Origin: Melampsora larici-populina 98AG31
Taxonomy: Eukaryota > Basidiomycota > Pucciniomycetes > Pucciniales > Melampsoraceae
NCBI RefSeq assembly: GCF_000204055.1
Contig: NW_006768962.1
Coordinates: forward strand, 1 to 14,421
Length of the DNA: 14,421 bases
Reading direction: 5' to 3'
In this document: one piece after another, positions 7,560 to 14,421 of the stretch
Numbering within the stretch: the first letter of the stretch is position 1
Layout of the letters: every line of letters starts with the position of its first letter
Made by a program: the position numbers and the translations under genes
Notes under the pieces: generated by a model
What the model saw: the letters and a program-made list of their open reading frames with translations, nothing else
Database searches by the model: none
Told to the model about the DNA's origin: nothing

Positions 7560-9527
7560 TCACTTTGCCTTTCCATTTCCTCCATTTCTAGGATTATTAA
7601 ATTTGCGTTCATCGCCTCTGCGGTCATCACGCCTGTCGTTTTTGCGCCACGCGCCACTACCTTCACCTCGGCGAGAATCGAGTCTATCCGCGTTACAGCG
7701 GCTAGGAGGGCTGTGGTCGCGACTATTGCTCGAATAGTCTTACCAGTGGCCGCTACGACCTCGGCCTCGACCATTACGGTTGTGTCCGCTTCCACCACGG
7801 TCCTCCCAGGTATTGTAGCCATTACTACCTGGTCCATCGTAGGCAGGTTGGCCGTTAGCATAGGCCCAAGATTGTGCGTTGGGTTTACTGCCGGTATTCT
7901 CATTTCTAGAATGGTTGACGAGGCTGTTGGTGTTATAGGTATAAGTAGACGAGTGATTCTTGTAACTCTCTCCGGAAATGGGGTTGACGTGTTGTTTACA
8001 TTGTCCGTTGGCGTAGGGGTTTACGTCGGAGAACTCTCGTCGAAAGTCTTGTAATCTCTCAGTGTCCAGGAGCGCATCTCGCTCCTTGGTCTCATCTCGT
8101 ATCACAGGGTTGGCGAGAGTCCCGTCTGCATTCCTGAAGGTTAAGACAGATACACGGATCGCTAGGTCGTATTGGAAAGCCATAGGCCAGGATAGACGTT
8201 GTTGTTGAATAGCGAAGACGTTCTCCTTGTGAATCATAAACTTATTGGCGAGGTCGCCATGATTGTAGTGGCGTAAGTAAGCCACATATAGGTCGAATGA
8301 CATGACCCATTCGCCAAAGCTCATCCTCCATTCATCCGGGACAGTTAGACCATTATAATTATCTTCAAGCTTTTCTTTCACAGTTTTAGAGCGGGCGGCG
8401 GATTGCTTCAAGAGGTCTTGTTGGAGCCATAGAGGGTTAAAGATCGATAAGGGTACGTATCCTTCAAGGGATTTCATTTTATCGTCAAAGTACTTTGAGA
8501 GCTTAGTTAGGCCAACTGTCTCGATCCCTTTCTCCCCAACGACGGGTTTCTTCTTCTCCTTAGAGGTAGCTGCTTTGTCAAGTTCGTCGTCTGAGTCCTT
8601 AGTAAGGTCAAATTGCTTAGGTGGCTTGGGTCTAGGACCGGCATTGGTCCGCGTCGCCGGGGCTGCCGGTTGTACTGCTGGGACAGTCCCGATAGGAGTG
8701 GTAGGGTTCCTCGCGTTTTGAGCGTTAATCGCGGAAGTGAGTCCTTGTAAGGCAGGGATCTCGGCGTTTGGGTTGTTGACCACCGTTAAACCTCTCGCCA
8801 CTAACCAGGAGTGAAAGCCACTCGGCGGGCTGTCACCGACGGCGGTCGCCGTAGCTCGTTGCGTAGGTGAGCGTGCTGTGAATAAAGTTAATTGGAGCAT
8901 GACTTATTAACATGAATGTCTAATTCTCTCAGACTGAGGCATCACTATTTGTGGCACCACATTTCTTTTGGCATCACAATTTGCGGCATCACCAAAGTGG
9001 GACATGAGATGATTCCGAAGCTTACACAAAGGTTCGGTAATCATGGCGTCACGGGAGACGAGTCCATTCGGGACCGGCGTTCTATTTGGGGAGTGAATGA
9101 TGGTCGTTCCAGTTCCTCCCTGCTCGACAGCGTTTTGTGTTGTATTCGCATTTGCTGGAGGTAAGTTCCCTGAATTAGTTGGTGCTGCACTTGCGGCTGA
9201 TGTATCCGTTGAACCGGAGGATGTTTGGCCAGGGACCGTTAAGGTAACCACTGGTTGAGTCGCCGTATTGCCGTCTTTCCTCGTTGAGTCAGCGACGTTG
9301 CGGCGTCCACGTCCTCGTCCTCTACCGCGCTGGATCACAGCGTTAGGGATAGGAACTATCACCTCCGAATCCGGAGGAGGAACTGAGCCTCCGCGCAACC
9401 TATTGCTCGTACGTCTCATCATCACGTTAAACGATTTGGTATTGGTCGGTTGGTTGCTTGGGGTTGGAGTTATGGTGTTACCAGTTGATGGGTTACCTTC
9501 TGTAGGTGTATTACCTGCAGGTGACAT
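7560..9527 (-). pseudogene. Retroelement gag-like ORF with in-frame stops
   Basis: One frame runs from ATG 9527 (MSPAGNTPTEG) to a TGA at 7562-7560, broken by tandem TAA TAA (8909-8904) and a third TAA (7742-7740). The N-terminal third is rich in Thr, Pro, Asn and Gly with an Arg-Gly run (RGRGRGRGRR). The middle section (TARSPTQRATA onward) has a charged linker and a helical region, including WRMSFGEWVMSFDLYVAYL, typical of a capsid-like domain. The C-terminus is basic and Arg/Gly/Asn-rich (GRGRGRSGHW, then after the TAA RRDDRRGDERKFNNPRNGG), suited to RNA binding; no zinc knuckle is seen. ATG 9527 was chosen because upstream sequence in frame looks like leader. TAATAA is followed by GTC and an ATG at 8900, so two ORFs with reinitiation is an alternative to three nonsense mutations. 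The gag assignment rests on position and composition, not on a recognised domain. Confidence 0.7.
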
Positions 9528-9772
9528 ATTTACTGGATAGAGGAAATTTGGATTTCTATAGATCGATTTCCTTGATTTGAATGAGATGTAACATTTTACT
9601 TTTGTTAAGCGAAAAAATAAGTATCTATCACAAAAGTGTGATGATGAGAGAGCAATGAGAGGAGTGAAGAGGTGACTCAATACGGGTGTGTGATAATTCT
9701 GAGTAGAGAATTTCGACGGGTACGAGGAGATAGGAAAATTTTCTTTGCAGAGATTTCTCTGCAACATTTTCC
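9528..9772 (-). other. Retroelement 5' leader with a nested stem-loop
   Basis: Upstream of the gag ATG on the minus strand, TTGCAGAGA (9745-9753) pairs perfectly with TCTCTGCAA (9756-9764) around a 2-nt loop. An outer pair, GGAAAAT (9733-9739) with ATTTTCC (9766-9772), extends the stem after a small asymmetric bulge. The rest of the leader is AT-rich and has no convincing coding. A leader hairpin in this position could serve packaging or priming, but that is inference. The start of the element is not visible. Confidence 0.45.
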
Positions 9773-10222
9773 AATGCGCCTCGAGGGAAACCTACTCCGG
9801 TACCAGGATAGCTTTCCCGTTGCCCTACTACCCGATATCACCCCGTATCGTGGAAATGGATGTAACCGTTGTGCATTTGGGCCACATCAGCCACTTAAGG
9901 CATGTTTGAGTGGTACATAGATTAAGAGTATGTAGCTCAAGTAGAATGAAGAGATTGTGGTAGGTTTTGAGACGTTAAGACTGATTGATTTTGGTTAGGC
10001 ATGGAGGGATCACAGAGTAGGCAAAAGTTTTGGCAGGAACAACAGCTCAAAAACATCAAGCCCAAGCCGCGGGAATCAATCTCCTGGTGCACGGAAGTAC
10101 AGCTACTAAAAAAATTATCGGCAAATTTCCCAGGTTGTGTTGCGGCGGGATTTAACTCAAGACCGGACAAAACCCACGGTATGACCGCGAGATACCTACA
10201 AACTTCTGTCAAACTGCCTCTC
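9773..10222. other. Unassigned region between the retroelement leader and the palindrome
   Basis: It includes a hairpin-prone stretch, with GGGAAA (9784-9789) and TTTCCC (about 9812-9817) around CTACTCCGGTACCAGGATAG. The right boundary of the retroelement probably lies somewhere in it, but no repeat shared with the left end (818-1096) was found. ORFs on both strands (9937-10212 minus, 10001-10249 plus) overlap, so at most one could be real. Confidence 0.4.
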
Positions 10223-10249
10223 TGTCAACCCATGACTGACATGTTCTAG
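10001..10249 (+). CDS. Doubtful small ORF, 82 aa, function unknown
   Basis: An ATG-initiated frame encodes a polar peptide beginning MEGSQSRQKFWQEQQLKN with a central LLKKLSANFPGCVAAGFNS. Its last codons and TAG stop lie inside the 10223-10276 palindrome, so its 3' end was shaped by that repeat. No domain, signal peptide or splice structure is recognised. It may be a fragment of an older gene or transposon, or chance. Confidence 0.2.
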   Translation: MEGSQSRQKFWQEQQLKNIKPKPRESISWCTEVQLLKKLSANFPGCVAAGFNSRPDKTHGMTARYLQTSVKLPLCQPMTDMF

Positions 10250-10276
10250 AAAGAACATGTCATTCATGGGTTGACA
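10223..10276. repeat. 54-bp near-perfect palindrome
   Basis: Two 25-bp arms (10223-10247 and 10252-10276) are inverted copies with one mismatch (24 of 25), separated by AGAA. Each arm starts, reading inward, TGTCAACCCATGA and ends ACATGTTCT. It can extrude as a cruciform or fold as a strong RNA hairpin. Possible origins are two abutting transposon TIRs or a tiny foldback element; no target duplication is evident at its edges. Confidence 0.9.
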
Positions 10277-10367
10277 TCTTGAACTTGCCCCAAGCCCCAA
10301 CGACTGTGTACTCCTTTCAATCTCATTCAAAGAGAGCTATAGGCTATCACCCTTCATTTCTCTCAAG

Positions 10368-10720
10368 GCACCATAATCATCACGGTGTTGCTTCATTATC
10401 CTCAGATCCGTACGAACATCAAAGCTTCATTCAGATTCATTCAGTGCTCTTTACCTATCACCGTCCACTTTTCACCCGAGCCACCTTTGACGCACCTTAA
10501 TCATCACTGTTGCGCTTCAATTTCTTCAGAACCATATTAAAGATTCATTCAGTATCGGAGGTTCAGCCGGTAATATCATTCAGTGCTCCTCTTTCATTCA
10601 AACAGACCTCCACTTCTCACCCAAGTCACCCTTGACGCACCTTAATCATCACTATTTGCTTCAATTTCTTCAGAACCCTACATAATAGATTCCTTCAGCA
10701 ATCTATCGGAAGTTCAGCCG
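10368..10720 (+). repeat. Three degenerate tandem repeats (about 124-145 bp units)
   Basis: Copies begin with GCACCATAATCATCAC (10368) and GCACCTTAATCATCAC (10492 and 10637). Each continues with a TTGCTTCA-like segment and TTCTTCAGAACC or a close variant. The second and third copies also share GGTTCAGCCGGTA or AGTTCAGCCGGTA, and CATTCAGTGCTC recurs between the copies (10438 and 10578). Spacing is 124 and 145 bp. No open frame is conserved across the copies, so this is non-coding repeat sequence. Confidence 0.75.
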
Positions 10721-10934
10721 GTAGTACTCACCAGTCAAGACCTCAAGCTCATTTGCAAACAATTGTTTCGATTCTGTCCGGACATTCATATCAAAGAAAA
10801 TTCCAGCATTTCCATCGCACCTTATGCTGTGACAATCTCACCGTTGGTAGAAGACTTCAAGAAACCAGTTCTTACCTAGGCCTTCTTCGATGTCAAATCA
10901 AAGTCTTCAAAATATTGTACCAAACTTCTTTTAT

Positions 10935-11145
10935 AACTTCAATCAGTTCATCTCCAGTACCCTCAAGCTAGCTAAAACGTTTTGATTCAATTTCAAAATA
11001 TCAATTCTAACTTCAATCAGTTCATCAAGCTAGCAAAGCGTTTTCGATTCTCATTGTTCTGGAAATTTGATTATTAAATCTTCATACAATAGAAACTTCA
11101 ATCACTTCATCTCAAGCTTTCTCAAGATAGCTAAATTGTGTTGTT
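10935..11145 (+). repeat. Three degenerate AACTTCAATCA repeats
   Basis: AACTTCAATCAGTTCATC occurs at 10935 and 11009, and a variant, AACTTCAATCACTTCATC, at 11094. Each is followed at a variable distance by an AAGCTAGC- or AAGATAGC-like segment; the first two also share a CGTTTT tract. Units are about 74-85 bp. The repeats sit roughly 450-650 bp upstream of the ATG at 11587. Confidence 0.65.
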
Positions 11146-11260
11146 TCACAATTATTCAACTCGATTTAGATTACTCTTGGCACCGGAATCAATCTCTTCA
11201 AGCCTTCACCACTTCGATTTTAGCGGCCAAAAGCTTGTTTAGCCTGTGGCTACGGATGCC

Positions 11261-11269
11261 TATAAAAGG
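11261..11269 (+). promoter_or_regulatory. Candidate TATA box for the 11587 gene
   Basis: TATAAAAGG lies 326 bp upstream of the ATG and about 238 bp upstream of a probable 5'UTR intron donor. The downstream sequence is rich in C and T, as is common near fungal transcription starts. The assignment rests on motif and position only. Confidence 0.4.
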
Positions 11270-11498
11270 CTTGCTACCAGCTCACCTTCAACCTATTCCT
11301 CAAGCTACTTGCTGCTTTCAGCAATCGATTTATTCTATCCAAAGTCTTATCTTTTACTCAGTCCACCTTTCCCAAAGCACATAGACTTCACAATCTTAGC
11401 CATAGTCAGTATCTCCTCTGGCATCTCTTGCTACACACTTGTTGATATATCGTGCTGTTTTCTCTCTCAGACTGTTGTTGATCTTGCTATAATCGATA

Positions 11499-11584
11499 GT
11501 AAGTTTTTCCTTAGCCTTTATTCCCTAATTTGGTATAGGTTTATTTATCACCATTACATCCACCTCTTTGATTTATTTCCTTAG
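11499..11584 (+). other. Probable 5'UTR intron
   Basis: GTAAGT at 11499 and a pyrimidine-rich tract ending TTTCCTTAG at 11584 define an 86-nt intron, the same size as the first coding intron of the gene. Its acceptor ends two bases before the ATG at 11587, so the start codon would be placed at the beginning of the second exon. Confidence 0.6.
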
Positions 11585-11586
11585 AA

Positions 11587-13738
11587 ATGTCTCAAGTTTC
11601 TCAACATTCAATGACCTCCCAAGGCTCGGTTGCTGGTGGCCAAGATCAATGTAAGTGATCAAATCTTGCTGATTTGGTTATTTAGATTCCGACTGATGTA
11701 TATATGTAGTGGTTAAGCCAATGCTAGGCAGCTAAGCTGGTGATGACACGCCAGCCCGTCTGGCTTCTCAGCCCGTATACGTGAAGGGAAGCAACAACCG
11801 CGCCGCTTTCGACAAGAAGCACGAGGTTGCAATTGCGGTGTTATTTAAGATACACACATCAACCGAAGTCGACGTGGTACCACTAGCTGCTCCGTCCAAG
11901 GTCTCTACCCGCAAGTCTTCCAGCGCCGTCAACAAGTTGCAGATTCTTGAATCTAAGTTTTCGATGATGGTGATTTCATCGAGCTCAAAGCGTGTCTTTA
12001 TGGTCTGACTTTGAATGAGTTTAAGCAACTGTGCGCTGGCATTTGTAACGCTTATGCACCAGGCATGAGTAAAATCATACTGGCCAGTGATTTGGCTCCC
12101 TTGGCCACTTGGAAAGGGACCGTTGGTCGTTCAAAGGTAAATATACGTGGCTATGAGACTTGGCAAGAGTATGTGGATTTGCTTGAGGCCTCTAAGAAAA
12201 AGAAGGGGACGATTTTAATTGAAACGGAAAATGAGACAGCTAAGGCTAAGAAGTTAGCTCAAGTAAGTTTTTTGCTCATGTTGTATTCTTCTCTCGTGTC
12301 CATCATTAATCACTGATTTTAATTCATTACACTTATTTTCAGGTGAGTGCGGCCAAGAGGCTTATTGCTTCAGCTACTGGTCCAGGTCTTGCGAGCGAGG
12401 ACCTTGCCAAAACTCATGCCCGCTTGGTGGTAAGCCGTCATTTACTCTTTCCCTTCTTTTTCACTTGATTCAAGCTTAGTTTGAAATGTGTGCGTCATCA
12501 CAGGCCTCCAAAAAGCTGGTCGCTTTGCATGAGGACTGTGCTGTGATTTATCACAAGCATGGCAAGGAAGGGAGTGCTGGAGGTGACGGTGCCATTCTCG
12601 TGGCGCCGTGGGATCCGCACTTCCATTATCGATTCACTCTCAGGGCCGCATTCATCTGGGCAAAGGCCAAAGTAAGTGAAAATGTTTCTCTTGATACCTA
12701 TCTGCAATCTGCAAGATTAATGACATTTCCTTGATCGTTCTGTAGGCTGCAGGGATGGCTACCATTAATATGCCTCCCAACACAGCCGAATACAAGAATG
12801 AGATGATTAAATCTTGGGTCTTTCATGAAGACATGAATGTTAACAACCGAGTCTTTCAACGCGGACTCAACCGTTCCGCTCGCAGGTCTGCCGCGCGCTC
12901 AAACCGATCATGTCGTGGTCTTTCCAGTCGCAATTCTAACATCCCACCACAAGCTTCCACCTTGACCCTTTCTCAAAAAGAAGTCATCAATCTATGTTCT
13001 TCCTCTCCTGACGAGAAGAAACCTTTCTTTGGACCCCTTCCCACTGTTAAACAAGAGTCTCCGCCCGTTCAAACCACTCCTACTCGAACTGGTGGAGTGG
13101 CCACCAACCTGGCTTCATCATCTCCACTGCCTAGCTTCAACTTGAGCAACTACAAAAACTTGCCCCCCTTGACACCGCCCATCTTGAGTCCAAAGAAACC
13201 CAGCAGGCCTCAATATGGTAGGCCCATTTTTGTTTTCAAGTCTTTCTTTGGTAATGTATGTTCCGTACTAATGCTGAATGCTTCTTTTCATTCTTAGCCA
13301 CAGGTCGATCAACTGCAGACTCTATCTGGTTTGATGAACCTATCGACAATGATGTCGATACATCCAACACCTCTGATGGCCTTGACGTTATAGGCTCACA
13401 TGAGGCTGCCCTCGAAAACTTCATCTATCTTGTTGGTGTTCCTCCTGAGGACATCGACACTCGAATGAAACTCGCCAAAGCAGGGGTTGAAGCATGGATG
13501 GATCTCATCCCCTCGGTCCATATGACCGAGGCTGCTTTGATTGAGCATGGCATTGACGCGAATGTAGCCGCTCGGCTGCTTGCTGCAGCCCAAGCTCGCG
13601 ATGATCGAATCAATGGTAAGTTCCACTTTCTCTCTCTATGTTATCTCTTATCTTTCTTAGTATGATCATACTAACATATATCTACATCTCACAGCTCAAT
13701 TGATCAGCCCCAAACGCAATAAATCTGATGAGCTCTAA
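11587..13738 (+). CDS. Spliced orphan gene, seven coding exons, possible C-terminal SAM-like domain
   Basis: Coding exons by GT-AG signals and phase: 11587-11650, 11737-12262, 12343-12429, 12504-12671, 12746-13217, 13298-13615 and 13695-13738. Introns are 74-86 nt. The product would be about 559 residues, but exon 2 changes frame near 11958-11961, so as read it stops at 12008. A globular N-terminal half contains DDGDFIELKACLYGLTLNEF, GYETWQEYVDLLEASKKKKG and WDPHFHYRFTLRAAFIWAKA. A disordered Ser/Pro/Arg-rich middle follows (exon 5, with KPSRPQ near its end). The C-terminal helical segment (LENFIYLVGVPPEDID to AARLLAAAQARDD) has the spacing of a SAM-like domain. No signal peptide or membrane segment is seen. 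I do not recognise the family. Similar lineage-restricted, multi-intron proteins in fungi can be transposon-derived, so a domesticated or decaying mobile-element gene is possible. The last exon is basic (SPKRNKSDEL). Confidence 0.75.
11956..11963 (+). other. Frame break in exon 2 of the orphan gene
   Basis: Upstream sequence reads KLQILESKF in one frame; immediately downstream DDGDFIELKACLYGL reads in another. The switch falls at a run of four T (11958-11961). One extra T would join the frames and also makes the total exon length a multiple of three (1679 to 1680). It is either a true indel (pseudogene) or a homopolymer sequencing error. An AG at 11956-11957 makes a hidden acceptor conceivable, but no good donor is near. 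Confidence 0.75.
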
Positions 13739-14184
13739 TTCTCAAATTGCAAGTCTATATTTCTTCGTTTGATCAGGTTCTCTTCCTTATGTTTTTCTAA
13801 TTCTGATTTTGATTCTAGTCGCTTGTTTAACTTCCTATATTGTTTCTTCCAATTTTACTTCTAGTCACTCCTTTAAGTTCCTATATGCTATCTTCTTTTC
13901 CCATAAGAGATATCATGTCTTTTATCTGTTATGTTGCTCGCTAGGTTTGTTCATCCTTTAAGTTCCCATATCCTATCACATTCCATTCCTCTTGGAAGTA
14001 CGGGCAAGTAAGGTGGGTTAATGATTTGTTCTACTGGGGGAACGTAGATAATCATCCTCATGTAATATCTCCCGATAATGAAATACAGAGCCCTTCAGAT
14101 ATGTCCTTCCACCTAGAATACCTAGCCTCTACTGAGACTCAATACCCTATACGTGGTGTGGGGATGATCCCATAAGTAGTAGCA
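13739..14184 (+). other. Downstream non-coding region with short degenerate repeats
   Basis: T- and C-rich sequence follows the stop. A 20-30 bp motif recurs three times: TTTAACTTCCTATATT (near 13826), TTTAAGTTCCTATATGCTAT (near 13872) and TTTAAGTTCCCATATCCTAT (near 13957). The first two are preceded by CTAGTC. No ORF with protein-like content is present. Part of it must be the 3' untranslated region; no clear polyadenylation signal stands out. Confidence 0.5.
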
Positions 14185-14407
14185 CTCGGGTTTGGGGAGG
14201 TTGAGCCCAAACTGAGAGCTACCACCTGTGGGACAAGAACAGACCTGAGAAGGTTCGACTTCTCAACCCGGGAGGTGGGTGGGTTTTTATGAAATTTTCT
14301 ATGAGGGAAGGAATCCTATAGAAACTTGAACTTGCTGAGGGAGTGCAGGATGTGTCGAGAGAGGAATTGGATTGGAGTGGGAGAAATTTTTCTCCTCCTT
14401 CCAATTC
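14185..14407. repeat. Cluster of hairpins at the right edge
   Basis: GTTTGGG (14190-14196) pairs with CCCAAAC (14206-14212). TGAGAAG (14246-14252) pairs with CTTCTCA (14259-14265) inside an outer CCACCT (14222-14227) and AGGTGG (14273-14278). GGAGAAA (14380-14386) pairs with TTTCTCC (14389-14395) inside GAATTGGA (14364-14371) and TCCAATTC (14400-14407). The density of GC-rich nested stems resembles the retroelement 3' region in style. It could be the end or leader of another mobile element that continues beyond the window. Confidence 0.6.
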
Positions 14408-14421
14408 TTCCAAATTCCCAG

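Larger units (their letters stand above)
818..9772 (-). mobile_element. Degenerate DIRS/Ngaro-like tyrosine-recombinase retrotransposon
   Basis: On the minus strand the order is gag, then RT-RNase H, then tyrosine recombinase, which is the defining order of YR retrotransposons (DIRS order). These replicate through RNA and integrate with a tyrosine recombinase in place of a DDE integrase, usually without a target duplication. No methyltransferase domain follows RNase H, so it resembles Ngaro-type or basidiomycete DIRS-like elements more than DIRS-1. Both outer boundaries are estimates: the left is set at the first hairpin beyond the recombinase, the right at the stem-loop in the gag leader. 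I could not find the split direct repeats or inverted terminal repeats expected at the ends. The copy is interrupted by a DNA transposon (3917-7068) and carries several stops and a frameshift, so it cannot be autonomous. Confidence 0.8.

Noticed and set aside
7400..7903. 167-residue minus-strand ORF rich in Ala, Val and Thr
   Set aside because: It is the +1-frame shadow of the gag C-terminus. The true frame shows the basic RRDDRRGDERKF tail instead.
818..9772. Interpretation of the minus-strand element as an LTR retrotransposon
   Set aside because: There is no DDE integrase, no protease and no direct long terminal repeat; the last gene is a tyrosine recombinase with R, HxxR and Y boxes.
11067..11584. 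Overlapping plus-strand ORFs of 105 and 112 residues upstream of the orphan gene
   Set aside because: They are Ser/Leu/Tyr-rich readings of pyrimidine-rich sequence that also contains the TATA-like box and the 5'UTR intron; no domain or conserved frame.
1..14421. CRISPR array, phage, plasmid or bacterial defence system
   Set aside because: Spliced genes, GT-AG introns and eukaryotic transposons rule out a prokaryotic origin. The repeats present are degenerate and not regularly spaced with unique spacers.

Overview
The window looks like a repeat-rich stretch of a basidiomycete fungal nuclear genome, most likely a rust or relative (Pucciniomycotina). The reasons are short (58-86 nt) GT-AG introns with fungal signals such as TACTAAT, a gag / RT-RNase H / tyrosine-recombinase retrotransposon, a spliced pogo/Tigger-type transposase, and decay that repeatedly hits the trinucleotide TCG. 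The organism assignment is an inference; no rRNA, tRNA or housekeeping gene is present to fix it.

Layout. Positions 1-817 are AT-rich with no convincing gene. About 818-9772 is one old tyrosine-recombinase retrotransposon (DIRS/Ngaro-like) lying on the minus strand. Read right to left it has a structured leader (9528-9772), gag (9527-7560), pol with RT and RNase H (7542-7069, continuing 3914-2322), a tyrosine recombinase (2252-1097) and a strongly folding 3' region (about 1016-818). No methyltransferase domain is seen. The copy is dead: three in-frame TGA codons in pol, three TAA codons in gag, Asn in place of the second RT active-site Asp, and a frameshift in the recombinase.

A complete DNA transposon (3917-7068, plus strand) sits inside pol. 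It has 22-bp terminal inverted repeats, a TA target duplication and a four-exon DDD transposase with its own in-frame TGA. Removing it and one TA rejoins the pol frame exactly, so the order of events is clear: the retroelement came first and the Tigger-type element second.

Positions 9773-11586 hold little recognisable coding sequence: a small ORF of doubtful status, a near-perfect 54-bp palindrome (10223-10276), two families of degenerate repeats, a TATA-like box and a probable 5'UTR intron. These lead into a seven-exon plus-strand gene (11587-13738) of unrecognised family. Its C-terminus may be a SAM-like helical domain, and exon 2 needs a single-base frame correction. Positions 13739-14421 are non-coding, with short repeats and a cluster of hairpins at the right edge that resembles the folded end of the retroelement in style, not in sequence.

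The genes form no pathway. The window is a nested transposon graveyard beside one spliced orphan gene. No CRISPR, operon or other prokaryotic feature is present.
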